Shown here: piece after piece, positions 1 through 7,904 of the stretch
How the letters are laid out: each line of letters opens with the position of its first letter
How positions within the stretch are numbered: position 1 is the stretch's first letter
NCBI GenBank assembly: GCA_965222215.1
Contig: OZ244931.1
Location: 2,914,001 to 2,978,000 of the forward strand
Direction of reading: 5' to 3'
DNA: 64,000 nucleotides
DNA from: JABJAG01 sp965222215
Lineage (GTDB): Bacteria > Pseudomonadota > Alphaproteobacteria > UBA6615
Notes under the pieces: generated by a model
Seen by the model: only the letters and a program-made list of their open reading frames with translations
Told to the model about the DNA's origin: nothing
Databases searched by the model: none
Position numbers and translations under genes: made by a program

Positions 1-611
1 AGGGCGTCAACGACAGGAAGCTGCGCAAGTCGCACCGGATCGTCTCCAACGCCTCGTGCACCACGAACTGCCTGGCGCCGGTCGCCGCCGTTCTCGACAA
101 GGCCGTCGGCATCAAGCACGGCTTCATGACCACGGTGCACAGCTACACCGGCGACCAGCCGTCGGTGGACACGCTGCACAAGGATCTGCGGCGCGCCCGC
201 GCGGCGGCCTGCTCGATCATCCCGACCTCGACCGGTGCGGCCCGCGCGGTCGGGCTGGTGCTGCCGGAACTGGACGGCAAGCTCGACGGCACCGCCGTGC
301 GCGTGCCGACCGCGAACGTGTCGATGGTCGACCTCGTGATCGAGGCGAAGAAGAACACCAGCGTCGAGGACATCAACGCGGCCATGAAGAAGGCCGCCGA
401 CAAGGGCCCGCTGAAGGGCATCCTCACCTACAACGACGCGCCGCTGGTCTCCGTGGACTTCAACCACGATCCGGCCAGTTCCGCGTTCGATTCGACCCAG
501 ACCCAGGTCACCGACGGCCGGATGGTCCGGGTTTTGAGCTGGTACGACAATGAGTGGGGCTTCTCCAACCGGATGAGCGACACCGCCGTCCAGATGGCGA
601 AACTCGGCTAA
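1..611 (+). CDS. gap: Glyceraldehyde-3-phosphate dehydrogenase, type I (C-terminal part)
   Basis: The reading frame is open from base 3 and its start lies before the window. It encodes the catalytic domain of NAD-dependent GAPDH, which oxidises glyceraldehyde 3-phosphate to 1,3-bisphosphoglycerate in cytoplasmic glycolysis and gluconeogenesis. The active-site motif SCTTNCLAP is visible with its catalytic Cys at bases 57-59. It is followed by TTVHSYTGDQ, IIPTSTGAA, RVPTANVSMVDL and the C-terminal WYDNEWGFSNRM, all family hallmarks. About 203 residues are present of a usual 330-340, so the Rossmann NAD domain is missing only because of the window edge. A strong hairpin terminator follows within 25 bases, so the transcript ends here. 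Confidence 0.97.
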   Translation, partial: GVNDRKLRKSHRIVSNASCTTNCLAPVAAVLDKAVGIKHGFMTTVHSYTGDQPSVDTLHKDLRRARAAACSIIPTSTGAARAVGLVLPELDGKLDGTAVRVPTANVSMVDLVIEAKKNTSVEDINAAMKKAADKGPLKGILTYNDAPLVSVDFNHDPASSAFDSTQTQVTDGRMVRVLSWYDNEWGFSNRMSDTAVQMAKLG

Positions 612-633
612 ACACCTGTTTTAAAGGCAAAAG

Positions 634-668
634 CAGCGCCCGTGCGGTTCCCGCCGGGCGCTGTTTCT
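634..668 (+). terminator. Rho-independent terminator of gap
   Basis: A perfect 9-bp GC-rich stem (634-642 with 655-663) closes a 12-base loop and is followed by TTTCTAT. It lies 22 bases after the gap stop codon. Confidence 0.85.
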
Positions 669-688
669 ATGTCTATATGATCCTTTAA

Positions 689-713
689 GGAACAAATGGT
701 TGTTTAATTTGTT
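689..713 (+). promoter_or_regulatory. EcfG-like general stress promoter (weaker match)
   Basis: GGAAC at 689-693 is separated by 16 bases from TGTT at 710-713. The alphaproteobacterial EcfG consensus is GGAAC-N16/17-cGTT, so one base of the -10 half differs. It points to the small gene starting at 793. The neighbouring stress-type gene on the other strand has a perfect EcfG match, which makes this one more credible. Confidence 0.45.
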
Positions 714-792
714 GTATTTATTCCCATAAGGATCGCACCTATCTTCTCCTCAACGCGGCGATGCCCGCAACCAGACACATCAGGAGAAGACG

Positions 793-939
793 ATGTCCAG
801 GACCAGCTATCAGAACCACGACGAGACGGCGTTCGACTTTCCGCATATCGAAGCGCGGGCTCGCGAACTCCAGGGGCAGGAAGCGATCCGTCTCTTCCGG
901 AGCTCCGCCCGGATCATCGGCCGGACTTTCCGCCGCTAG
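793..939 (+). CDS. Small conserved-looking protein, 48 aa
   Basis: A 48-residue basic protein begins at an ATG with a good ribosome binding site, AGGAG, seven bases upstream, and stops at TAG. Its middle (FDFPHIEARARELQGQEAIR) resembles the short amphipathic helix of small alphaproteobacterial proteins of the RSP_7527/DUF1127-like kind; this resemblance is from memory. No enzymatic motif is visible. The gene stands alone behind an EcfG-like promoter and ends at a bidirectional terminator shared with the convergent coiled-coil gene. A stress-related role is an inference from promoter and neighbour only. Confidence 0.6.
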   Translation: MSRTSYQNHDETAFDFPHIEARARELQGQEAIRLFRSSARIIGRTFRR

Positions 940-962
940 ACGCAGCACCGCTCACACCAACG

Positions 963-994
963 AAAAAGCCCGGGACCAGAAGTCCCGGGCTTTT
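963..994. terminator. Bidirectional terminator between convergent genes
   Basis: A 9-bp perfect stem (968-976 with 982-990) is flanked by AAAAA on the left and TTTT on the right, so it has a U-tract in either direction. It sits between the gene ending at 939 and the minus-strand gene ending at 1011. Confidence 0.88.
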
Positions 995-1010
995 GCCGTA
1001 TGGCGTTCCG

Positions 1011-1295
1011 CTACGAGAACCGACGCGAAGCGTTTCTCAGCCCGTTTTCAATGTCGTCGAGCGCGCGGCTGAGCGAATCCGCGACTTCTCCGGTCGCCTC
1101 CGCGGTGTCATCGGCGATCTCCGACATCTTGTCCGCTGCTTCATCACGCTGTTTTTTCAGTACTTCAATCGATTCCAGGGCGTCCTCTTTCGTCTCGGCA
1201 TTGGCCTGTTTCGCCTTAGCTTCGAGAACGTCAATTTCCGCGGACATCTTCTGCATCCGCGCCTCGGCCTTCTTCTTTTCGATCGTCTGGCTCAT
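1011..1295 (-). CDS. Small coiled-coil protein, sll1863-type stress protein
   Basis: The start chosen is the internal ATG giving MSQTIEKKK, which has GGAGG eight bases upstream; a longer frame adds only seven residues without a ribosome site. The 94-residue product is almost entirely charged heptad-like helix (EARMQKMSAEIDVLEAKAKQ, then KKQRDEAADKMSEIADD) with no membrane segment or signal peptide, so it is a soluble coiled coil. The pattern and length match the family annotated as sll1863 stress response proteins (recognition from memory). A perfect EcfG-type promoter lies about 50 bases upstream, which independently supports a general-stress assignment. Molecular function is unknown. Confidence 0.8.
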   Translation of the reverse strand: MSQTIEKKKAEARMQKMSAEIDVLEAKAKQANAETKEDALESIEVLKKQRDEAADKMSEIADDTAEATGEVADSLSRALDDIENGLRNASRRFS

Positions 1296-1343
1296 AGAAA
1301 ACCTCCGATTTCGCAAGAATTTGCACTCGGTCTACACCCCTGC

Positions 1344-1368
1344 AACGCGCAACAGCCGTCTTTGTTCC
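1344..1368 (-). promoter_or_regulatory. EcfG (general stress sigma factor) promoter
   Basis: On the minus strand GGAAC (1364-1368) is followed after exactly 16 bases by CGTT (1344-1347), a perfect match to the alphaproteobacterial EcfG consensus. It would start transcription about 40 bases before the ATG at 1295 of the coiled-coil stress gene. Confidence 0.8.
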
Positions 1369-1437
1369 GGAATGAATGCAGTCAGCGGCAACCGTCCCGG
1401 CGTGCGACGGGACGGCGCGCGCCTCGATCGGGCGCGC

Positions 1438-2346
1438 TCAGGCGGCCTTGCCGAGCGGCTGTTCCTTGAAGTGACCGACGAGGTAATCCACGAACGCGCG
1501 CACCTTCGCCGACAGGTGCCGGCCAGGCGGATAAATCGCGTGGACCGAAGGTTCGGGCTGGGCATACTCGCCCAGCACTTCCACCAGCCGGCCTGATTCC
1601 AAATCCGGCCCGACCATCCAGGTCGGCAGGTTGACGACCCCGAGGCCTTCCAGCGCCCCCTCGAGCAGCGCCTCGCCGTTGTTCGACGCGAGGTTGCCGT
1701 CCGCCTGCACGACATGCTCCTTGCCGTCGGCATCGGTCATGCGCCAGGTGTTGCCGCTCGACAGATAGGAATAGGCAAGACAGTTGTGGGCCTTCAGGTC
1801 TTCGGGCTTTTCGGGCTTGCCGCGCTTGTCCCAGTAGCCCGGCGTGGCGGCGACGACGCGGCGCGCCTCGGCCAGCTTGCGGGCGATGAGGCTGGAATCC
1901 TTCAGCTCCCCGACGCGGATCAGCATGTCGACGCCTTCGGCGATCGGGTCGACGAACTGGTCCGACATGGACAGTTCCATCGTCACGTCCGGGTAGCGTT
2001 CCAGGAAGCCGCCGATGATCGGCACGATATGTCGTCGCCCGAACACCACCGGCATGTTGATGCGCAGCACACCGCGCGGGTCGGCATTGAGTTCAGTGAC
2101 CGCCGCTTCCGCCTCAGCCACGTCGGCGAGAATACGCTGGCAGCGCTCGTAATAGGCGCGCCCCTCCTCGGTCGGCGCGAGCTGGCGCGTGGTGCGGTTG
2201 AACAGCCGCACACCCAGCCGGTCCTCAAGGCGGGAAATCTGCTTGCTGACCGCCGACGGCGTCAGGTTCATGGATCGCGCCGTGGCGGAGAAACTTCCCG
2301 ATTCCACCGCGCTGACGAACAGTTCCATCGACGTGAGCGTATCCAT
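1438..2346 (-). CDS. LysR-family transcriptional regulator
   Basis: A 302-residue LysR-type regulator. The N-terminal winged helix-turn-helix spans roughly residues 1-60 and shows FVSAVESGSFSATARSMNLT followed by PSAVSKQISRLEDRLGVRLF. The rest is a periplasmic-binding-fold effector domain with RGVLRINMPVVFGRRHI near residue 90. I start at MDTLTSMELF because that is where the family begins; GGGAGG and AAGGG lie upstream, and a longer frame adds 12 poorly conserved residues. The sequence resembles the CrgA-like branch. It is divergent from the gene at 2475, which it may regulate, but LysR targets cannot be read from sequence. The effector is unknown. Confidence 0.93.
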   Translation of the reverse strand: MDTLTSMELFVSAVESGSFSATARSMNLTPSAVSKQISRLEDRLGVRLFNRTTRQLAPTEEGRAYYERCQRILADVAEAEAAVTELNADPRGVLRINMPVVFGRRHIVPIIGGFLERYPDVTMELSMSDQFVDPIAEGVDMLIRVGELKDSSLIARKLAEARRVVAATPGYWDKRGKPEKPEDLKAHNCLAYSYLSSGNTWRMTDADGKEHVVQADGNLASNNGEALLEGALEGLGVVNLPTWMVGPDLESGRLVEVLGEYAQPEPSVHAIYPPGRHLSAKVRAFVDYLVGHFKEQPLGKAA

Positions 2347-2474
2347 GAATAACCCTTTTGTTCCTCCCCGGAACAATTCCATTACCGTTCCCGGACCCGG
2401 CTTTCAAGCCACCATGGCAAGAATCTGCGCCAAAACGTGCCGCATTTCGCCTCGCGAGCACGTATTGTCGGTGT

Positions 2475-2942
2475 ATGAGCCAACCCGAGCCTGAGTTCGA
2501 TCGATGCCCGACCGTCGTCGTCCATGCACGCGCGCACGCCGTCGCCGCGCTGGAGCACGCACGCGAACACGACCGGCCCGTCCTGCTCCTCAGCGCGCCG
2601 GGCGCGGTACAAAGCGGCGGCGCGGCGTGGTGGCGCGAACTCGTCCGGCAGGCGCGCGCGGCCGAGCCGGATGCCCGCGCCGTGGCGGTGCTGGACTGCG
2701 CGGACGCCCCCGGCATGGCGCTCGCCGCCATTCGCGAGGGCGTGGAGGCGATTTCTCTCGACGTGGAGGATGCCGTCCGCGACCGGGTCGCGGAGATCGC
2801 CGAACAATCGGGCGTCGCCCTCGTCCGCGTCGATCGCACCGAGGCCCTCGACCTCGCACGCGCAGACGATCCACAGGCCGCCTGCGAAAACCTGTTCGCG
2901 CACAGCCCGGACGGCGTTGCAAATGGCCGCGCCCTCGGCTAA
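2475..2942 (+). CDS. Conserved-looking protein upstream of aldolase, unknown function
   Basis: A 155-residue cytoplasmic protein with no signal or membrane segment. The ATG at 2475 gives MSQPEPEFDR; the longer open frame starts at a TTG inside the divergent LysR promoter region and is unlikely. The protein looks like a small alpha/beta domain: strands VLLLSAP and AVAVLDCAD alternate with helices, and a second half contains GVALVRVDR. I do not recognise a catalytic motif. It precedes the fructose-bisphosphate aldolase by 90 bases on the same strand, so co-expression with the aldolase and thiE is likely. A sugar-phosphate-related role is inferred from position only. Confidence 0.7.
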   Translation: MSQPEPEFDRCPTVVVHARAHAVAALEHAREHDRPVLLLSAPGAVQSGGAAWWRELVRQARAAEPDARAVAVLDCADAPGMALAAIREGVEAISLDVEDAVRDRVAEIAEQSGVALVRVDRTEALDLARADDPQAACENLFAHSPDGVANGRALG

Positions 2943-3032
2943 TTCAAACCCATCACATTGGCCGCACGCGACCTGGCCCCGCGGCGCCACCGAACCGGAA
3001 AGAACGCCGGAATCAAACGGGGAAAAACGAAC

Positions 3033-3953
3033 ATGAAAGTCACCCAGCGCGTCCGCAAAATCCTGTCCTGGTACGAAAGCGACAACCCCGGCACCAAGAC
3101 GAACCTCGCCCGCATCCTGATGACCGGCAAGCTCGCCGGCACGGGCAAGATGGTCATCCTGCCGGTGGACCAGGGCTGGGAGCACGGCCCCGCGCGGTCC
3201 TTCGCGCCGAACCCGCCGGCCTACGACCCCCACTATTTCCCCCAGCTCGCGCTCGACGCCGGGCTGAACGCCTACGCCGCCCCGCTCGGCCAGATCGAGG
3301 CCGCGGCCGACAGCTATGCCGGCTCCGTCCCGCTGATCCTGAAGATGAACTCGTCGAACTCCCACGCGACGACCAAGGACCAGGCGATCACCGCCTCGAT
3401 CAGCGACGCGCTGCGCCTCGGCTGCACGGCCGTCGGCTTCACGATCTACCCGGGCTCCGACCAGGCGTTCGAGATGATCGAGGAGATCCGCGAGATCACC
3501 GAGGAGGCCAAGTCGGTCGGCCTCGCCGTGGTGCTCTGGTCCTACCCGCGCGGCGGCGACCTGACCAAGGAGGGGGAGACCGCCATCGACGTGACGGCCT
3601 ACGCCGCGCATATGGCCGCCCAGCTCGGCGCGAACATCATCAAGGTGAAGCCGCCGACGGACCATATCGAGAGCCCGGACGCCAAGAAGGTCTATGACGC
3701 CCAGAAGATCGACATCTCGACCCTGTCGGCGCGCATCGACCATGTGATGCAGTCGTCCTTCGCCGGCAAGCGGCTGGTGGTGTTTTCCGGCGGCGCGGCC
3801 AAGGGCACCGACGCGGTCTACGACGAGATCCGCGCGCTGCGCGACGGCGGCGCCAACGGCTCGATCATCGGCCGCAACTCCTTCCAGCGCACGCGCGAGG
3901 ACGCGCTCGAACTGCTGGGCAACGTGGTCAAGATCTACCAGGGCAAGTTCTGA
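3033..3953 (+). CDS. fbaB: Class I fructose-bisphosphate aldolase (DhnA/FbaB type)
   Basis: A 306-residue aldolase of the archaeal/bacterial DhnA type, cleaving fructose 1,6-bisphosphate to the two triose phosphates in the cytoplasm. The start at MKVTQRVRK follows a purine-rich GGGGAAAAAC. Family marks are VILPVDQGWEHGP (residues 41-53), LKMNSSNSH, the NIIKVKPP strand near residue 205 carrying the candidate Schiff-base lysine, and the phosphate loop VVFSGGAAKG. No class II zinc ligands are seen, which fits a class I mechanism. The stop codon TGA overlaps the most likely start of thiE, so the two are probably translationally coupled. Its location near gap fits a glycolytic cluster. Confidence 0.93.
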   Translation: MKVTQRVRKILSWYESDNPGTKTNLARILMTGKLAGTGKMVILPVDQGWEHGPARSFAPNPPAYDPHYFPQLALDAGLNAYAAPLGQIEAAADSYAGSVPLILKMNSSNSHATTKDQAITASISDALRLGCTAVGFTIYPGSDQAFEMIEEIREITEEAKSVGLAVVLWSYPRGGDLTKEGETAIDVTAYAAHMAAQLGANIIKVKPPTDHIESPDAKKVYDAQKIDISTLSARIDHVMQSSFAGKRLVVFSGGAAKGTDAVYDEIRALRDGGANGSIIGRNSFQRTREDALELLGNVVKIYQGKF

Positions 3954-4657
3954 TCGCCGGGGCATCCGACACGGGCGGCCCGGACCGGGACGATCCCGGC
4001 TGCCGCCTCTACCTGATCAGCCCGTCCAACCTCGACGGTGACAAGCTCGACGCCTTCGCCGGCGCGCTCGAAGAAGCACTCGGCGCGGGCGACGTTGCCT
4101 GCCTGCAGCTTCGCCTGAAAGGCCCCGCCGACGCCGACGGGATCGAAGCCGCCGCCACCGACGACGACATCCGCCGCGCCACCGAGCGGCTGCTGCCGAT
4201 CACCCAGGCCCATGACGTGGCCTTCCTGATGAACGACCGCCCCGACCTCGCCGCCGAACTCGGCTGCGACGGGGTGCATGTGGGCCAGGACGACACGCCC
4301 TACGACGAGGCGCGCCGCATCCTCGGGGACAACCGGATCGTCGGCGTGACCTGCCACGATTCCCGCCACCTGGCGATGGAGGCCGCCGACGCGGGCGCCG
4401 ACTATGTCGCCCTCGGCGCGTTCTACCCGACCGAGACCAAGACCCCGAAATCGCGCGCGCGCCCGGACCTGCTGGAATGGTGGTCCGGCATCATGGAAGT
4501 GCCCTGCGTGGCCATCGGCGGCATCACGGTGGAGAACGCCGCGCCGCTGGTGAGTGCGGGCGCGGACTTCCTCGCGGTGTCGGCAGGCGTGTGGGCGCAT
4601 CCGGACGGGCCTGCGGCGGCGGTGCGGGCGTTTAACGCGGTGATCAGGGCCGAGTAG
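3950..4657 (+). CDS. thiE: Thiamine-phosphate synthase, probable CTG start
   Basis: The protein joins hydroxymethylpyrimidine diphosphate to thiazole phosphate to make thiamine phosphate. Readable motifs are CRLYLISPSN, VACLQLRLKG, FLMNDRPDLA, CDGVHVGQDD, GVTCHDS, YVALGAFYPTETK and VAIGGITVENAAPLV, covering the whole TIM barrel. In this frame there is no ATG, GTG or TTG between the preceding in-frame stop (3697) and an internal GTG at 4217, which would delete the first third of the fold. I place the start at CTG 3950, whose last two bases are the first two of the aldolase TGA and which has AGGGCAAG just upstream; it gives 235 residues. ATC at 3953 or an undetected frameshift are alternatives. 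The function is firm, the start is not. Confidence 0.85.
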   Translation: MIAGASDTGGPDRDDPGCRLYLISPSNLDGDKLDAFAGALEEALGAGDVACLQLRLKGPADADGIEAAATDDDIRRATERLLPITQAHDVAFLMNDRPDLAAELGCDGVHVGQDDTPYDEARRILGDNRIVGVTCHDSRHLAMEAADAGADYVALGAFYPTETKTPKSRARPDLLEWWSGIMEVPCVAIGGITVENAAPLVSAGADFLAVSAGVWAHPDGPAAAVRAFNAVIRAE

Positions 4658-4698
4658 GAAGACGGTAGCGAGCCGACCTTCGATGAGGACGAGACAGG

Positions 4699-5880
4699 TT
4701 AGAGACCGAGTGCCGTATAAACCGATGCGACCAGGGCTTCGCAACGGTCACCGGTACCCGCCCCGGCGCACATGAAGTTGGGGCTGTAGGCGAAAGCAAT
4801 CCCGTTCTCCGGGTCCGCGAATGCAAAAGCACCACCCGCCCCCATATGGCCGAACGCACGCATGTTGGGCCCCATCGACTGAAGCGGTGGCGAGTTCAGG
4901 AAAAGCCCCAGCCCCATGCGGAACGGACGACCGGTCAGGCCACAGTCCATCTCCCAGGAGACGGAACGCATACGTCCCACCGCTTCCGGCGACCAGAGGC
5001 GCACGCCATCGATTTCTCCGCCTGCGGCCAGCGCGGCGTAGACGCGCGCGACGGCGCGCGCATTGCCGTGGCCGTTGCCCGACGGGAATTCCGCGACCCT
5101 GTAGTCAAGCCGGTTGAACGGAAGCCGACCGTCTTCGCGCGGCAAACGGTGCCAGGCGCGCGCAAGCGGATTGGCTGGATCCTTGAACGCGTTGAGAGTG
5201 GTGCTCTCGGGATTGGGATAGAGGTCGGAGATACGAGAAAGCTCCGCTTCGGGCACACCGATAAAATAGTCGACGCCAAGCGGCTTTGCGATTTCCTCGG
5301 CAAAAAACACGCCGGGCATGCGCCCGTCGATGCGGCGAATCAATTCACCGACCAAGTAGCCGAAGTTGAATGAGTTGTATGCGCCCTGGGTGCCAGCCGG
5401 CCAGGCCGGCTCCTGGGCAGCGATGGCAGTCGTCATCGCCTCCCAATCGAGCCAGGAGCCCTCCGGCGCGGCGTCGTTGTAAATGACACCGTCGATATGG
5501 CCGATGGTCTGACGCACAGTCGTCTCCGCCTTGCCTGCAGCGGCGAACTCCGGCCAGTAGTCGGCGACCGGCCGGTCCAGATCGAGCTGGCCGCGATCGA
5601 TCAGGATATGGGCGGCGAGCGCCGTCATGCCCTTGGTGACCGAGGCCATATTGACGATTGTGTCCGCCCGCCACGGTCGTGCGCGTTCGGGCTCGAGGTG
5701 CCCGCCCCATAGATCGACCGCGGCTTTCCCGTCCCGGTAGACGCAGACTGCGGCGCCGATTTCGTCGCGAGCGGCGAAGTTTTCCTCAAACGTCGCACGA
5801 ACCTTGTCGAACCGTTCGTCGCAGATGCCATGCACCGATATCTCTATGCCCGAGGCAGCTGCTGTCGGGGCTGTTGTCAT
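4699..5880 (-). CDS. Serine hydrolase, beta-lactamase/esterase (EstB-like) family
   Basis: A 393-residue protein of the class C beta-lactamase/carboxylesterase fold. The SxxK nucleophile motif is SVTK at residues 80-83 and the second catalytic motif is YNS at 168-170. The WGG segment (58-60) and GHMGAGGAFAFADPE near the C-terminus, where the usual KTG box is replaced by HMG, are typical of EstB-like esterases rather than true lactamases. There is no signal peptide, so it is probably a cytoplasmic esterase or peptidase. It is divergent from a TetR regulator and TRAP operon with shared operator-like repeats between, so it may act on the imported compound or its ester; that link is inference. 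Confidence 0.9.
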   Translation of the reverse strand: MTTAPTAAASGIEISVHGICDERFDKVRATFEENFAARDEIGAAVCVYRDGKAAVDLWGGHLEPERARPWRADTIVNMASVTKGMTALAAHILIDRGQLDLDRPVADYWPEFAAAGKAETTVRQTIGHIDGVIYNDAAPEGSWLDWEAMTTAIAAQEPAWPAGTQGAYNSFNFGYLVGELIRRIDGRMPGVFFAEEIAKPLGVDYFIGVPEAELSRISDLYPNPESTTLNAFKDPANPLARAWHRLPREDGRLPFNRLDYRVAEFPSGNGHGNARAVARVYAALAAGGEIDGVRLWSPEAVGRMRSVSWEMDCGLTGRPFRMGLGLFLNSPPLQSMGPNMRAFGHMGAGGAFAFADPENGIAFAYSPNFMCAGAGTGDRCEALVASVYTALGL

Positions 5881-5910
5881 GGTCGATCCTCCCGGCGATT
5901 GATAGAAAAT

Positions 5911-5946
5911 ACTGTACGACCGTTCAAAACGATTGTACAGTACAGT
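5911..5946. promoter_or_regulatory. Repeated ACTGTAC/GTACAGT operator-like sites
   Basis: The short divergent intergenic region holds ACTGTAC at 5911-5917 and two overlapping copies of its reverse complement GTACAGT at 5935-5941 and 5940-5946. It also holds two direct copies of CGTTCAAA. The first palindromic pair has half-site centres 24 bases apart. Such repeats between a TetR gene and its divergent neighbour are the usual place for TetR binding, so I infer autoregulation plus control of the serine hydrolase. Confidence 0.6.
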
Positions 5947-6013
5947 CGTTCAAATAACCGCAACCGATATCGGCGGCGTTTCTCAACCGACCGAGGCTGA
6001 AAGAGATTTGCTT

Positions 6014-6712
6014 GTGCTAAACAATCAAGACGATCCCGAACGCATTGCTCCGGCCGGTACCGACCGGTCCGAAACACGCGGCCAGTTGATTGAGGCGGCG
6101 ATCGAACTGTTCGCCGCACGCGGCTTCGATGCGACCGGGGTGCGCGACGTCGCTGCACGTGCCGGGACAAGTCCGGGTTCGGTCAACTATCATTTCGGAT
6201 CCAAGGTGGGGCTCATCCGTGCCGCCCTGAAACGGATCGCCGACCCGATCAACAATGCGCGCCTGGAACAGCTTGCGTCGCTTGGTGCCGAAGCCGTACC
6301 CGAGACCAGGGATGTGGTTTGCGCGTTCCTGGGTCCCCTGTTCGACGATGTCGGCCGCAACCGGCGCGAGGCCGTCTCTCGTCTGCTTGCGCATGTTCTG
6401 TCGTCCTCGAATGCGCAACTCGGCGATCTGTGGCTCGAGATTTTCGGCGAGACGGGGTCGCAGTTCATTGATGTTCTGACGCGAGCATTGCCCCACCTCG
6501 ACGCCAACGAAGTCTACTGGCGCTACCAGTTCATGCTGATGGCGACCTACGACAACCTTGCCTATGCCGACTGGTTCAGGCCGTGGGCCGCCGCGCGCAA
6601 CGCCAATCCCGACCCGGCCTTCACCTACGAACTCCGCGTCAACGCGTTCACGGCGATGCTTACCGCGCCAGCAACGCCGCAATCCCAGAAATCCGAAGGA
6701 GCCCAAACATGA
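6014..6712 (+). CDS. TetR-family transcriptional regulator
   Basis: A TetR/AcrR regulator of about 232 residues. The N-terminal helix-turn-helix is clear: RGQLIEAAIELFAARGFDAT followed by VRDVAARAGTSPGSVNYHFGSK. The C-terminal domain is helical and variable. No ATG is available before the domain; GTG at 6014 with AAAGAGA upstream is preferred over TTG at 6008, and an earlier TTG at 5933 would lie inside the operator. Its stop overlaps the ATG of the TRAP binding-protein gene (ATGA), so regulator and transporter are one transcript and it probably represses its own operon until a ligand binds. The effector is unknown. Confidence 0.9.
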   Translation: MLNNQDDPERIAPAGTDRSETRGQLIEAAIELFAARGFDATGVRDVAARAGTSPGSVNYHFGSKVGLIRAALKRIADPINNARLEQLASLGAEAVPETRDVVCAFLGPLFDDVGRNRREAVSRLLAHVLSSSNAQLGDLWLEIFGETGSQFIDVLTRALPHLDANEVYWRYQFMLMATYDNLAYADWFRPWAAARNANPDPAFTYELRVNAFTAMLTAPATPQSQKSEGAQT

Positions 6713-7848
6713 TGCGCAATGCCCTCGCCGCTGTAGCGGCGCTCTCAATTGCGGCCGCCGCCACACCGGCCGCCGCAGACCGGTTTGACGACTGGCTTGC
6801 CGGCAAGAACGACAAGTTCCAGTTCGAGGTGACCTACACCGGCGAACCGATCGAACTGAAGTTCCACCACCCAGCGCCGCCCGCCTCCATCGTGCCGCCG
6901 CTCTGGCAGAAGGTGTTCGCCTGGATCGAAGAGACCAGCAAAGGCAAGCTGACCGTCAAGGAGTTCGGCGCGCAGACGCTCGTCGGCATCCGCGATGGAT
7001 TCAAGAGCACTGCCGCGGGTATCTCAGATTTCGGCACCTGCTACGTGATCTTCGAGACCCGCGGCTTCGAGATGTCGAAGGTGTTCAGCCAGGCCTTCGT
7101 GACCTCGGGAAACCCGATGCGTGACACACGCATCGTCTACGAACTGTTCGAGACTTACATGAAACCGGAATGGGACCGTCGCAAGGTCGGCTACGGATCC
7201 TCGTCGCCCATCGGCGTGACCGACATTATGAGTGTCGATCCGATTACCAGGCTGGAAGACCTGTCAGGCAAGAAGGTGATTTGGCAAGGTGGCCCGCCCG
7301 ACGCTGCTGATGCGCTTGGTTTCGTGACGCTGAATATCCCGTTCCCGGAAATCTACACCTCGTTCCAGCAGGGCATTGTCGATGCGGTGATCTGGACGGA
7401 TGCCGGTTTCGTGCCGTTCAAGATCTACGAGATCGGCAAGAACCACACTAACCTGAATATCAATGGCGGCGGCATTGATGTCTGTTTCAACCGCGAGCGT
7501 ATTGCCGACCTGCCGGACGACCTGGAGCAGATCTTCATGGCAGCGCAACAGCCGCTTGGCGGCTTCGTTGCGCACCGCACCGGGATCGCCTTCGCGGAAA
7601 AGGCGCGCGGCATCTATAAGGAGAATGGTGTCTCGTTCCTCGAACTCGACCCGGGTGAGCGCGACCGCATGATCGCCGCAAACAAACCGGTGCTGAAAGC
7701 CTGGGCAGACGCGCGCGCCAAGGAGGGCAAGGACGGCGCCGGAATGCTCGACGCGATTGCCGCTCTGCGTGCGAAATATTCCAACACCAGCGACGACGAG
7801 ATGATGCGCATCATCCTCGAAGAGCCGGTCTCCGGCCTCGTCGACTGA
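6709..7848 (+). CDS. dctP: TRAP transporter solute-binding protein (DctP family)
   Basis: A 379-residue periplasmic binding protein. Residues 1-23 form a signal peptide (hydrophobic Ala-rich core ending PAAAD). The mature part shows IELKFHHPAPPAS, GKLTVKEFGAQTLVGI, LEDLSGKKVIWQGGPPDAADALGF and NIPFPEIYTSFQQGIVDAVI, the usual DctP arrangement, where substrate carboxylates are normally held by a conserved arginine. It delivers its ligand to the DctQM permease encoded downstream. The ATG overlaps the TetR stop and has GAAGGAG upstream. The ligand cannot be predicted; the divergent esterase hints at an organic acid or ester. Confidence 0.93.
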   Translation: MMRNALAAVAALSIAAAATPAAADRFDDWLAGKNDKFQFEVTYTGEPIELKFHHPAPPASIVPPLWQKVFAWIEETSKGKLTVKEFGAQTLVGIRDGFKSTAAGISDFGTCYVIFETRGFEMSKVFSQAFVTSGNPMRDTRIVYELFETYMKPEWDRRKVGYGSSSPIGVTDIMSVDPITRLEDLSGKKVIWQGGPPDAADALGFVTLNIPFPEIYTSFQQGIVDAVIWTDAGFVPFKIYEIGKNHTNLNINGGGIDVCFNRERIADLPDDLEQIFMAAQQPLGGFVAHRTGIAFAEKARGIYKENGVSFLELDPGERDRMIAANKPVLKAWADARAKEGKDGAGMLDAIAALRAKYSNTSDDEMMRIILEEPVSGLVD

Positions 7849-7904
7849 CCCGGCCCCGGGGCCGCCCGTTGCGGCGGTCCCGGTCCCCTATCCGAACCCG
7901 CATC

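Noticed and set aside
2382..3965. Long open frame on the minus strand opposite the aldolase (527 codons)
   Set aside because: Its translation is rich in Arg, Gly, His and Asp without any domain, and the plus strand encodes a clear aldolase. High GC content makes such antisense frames common.
4217..4657. GTG at 4217 as the start of thiE
   Set aside because: It would remove about 89 residues, including the first strands of the TIM barrel whose sequence is clearly conserved upstream.
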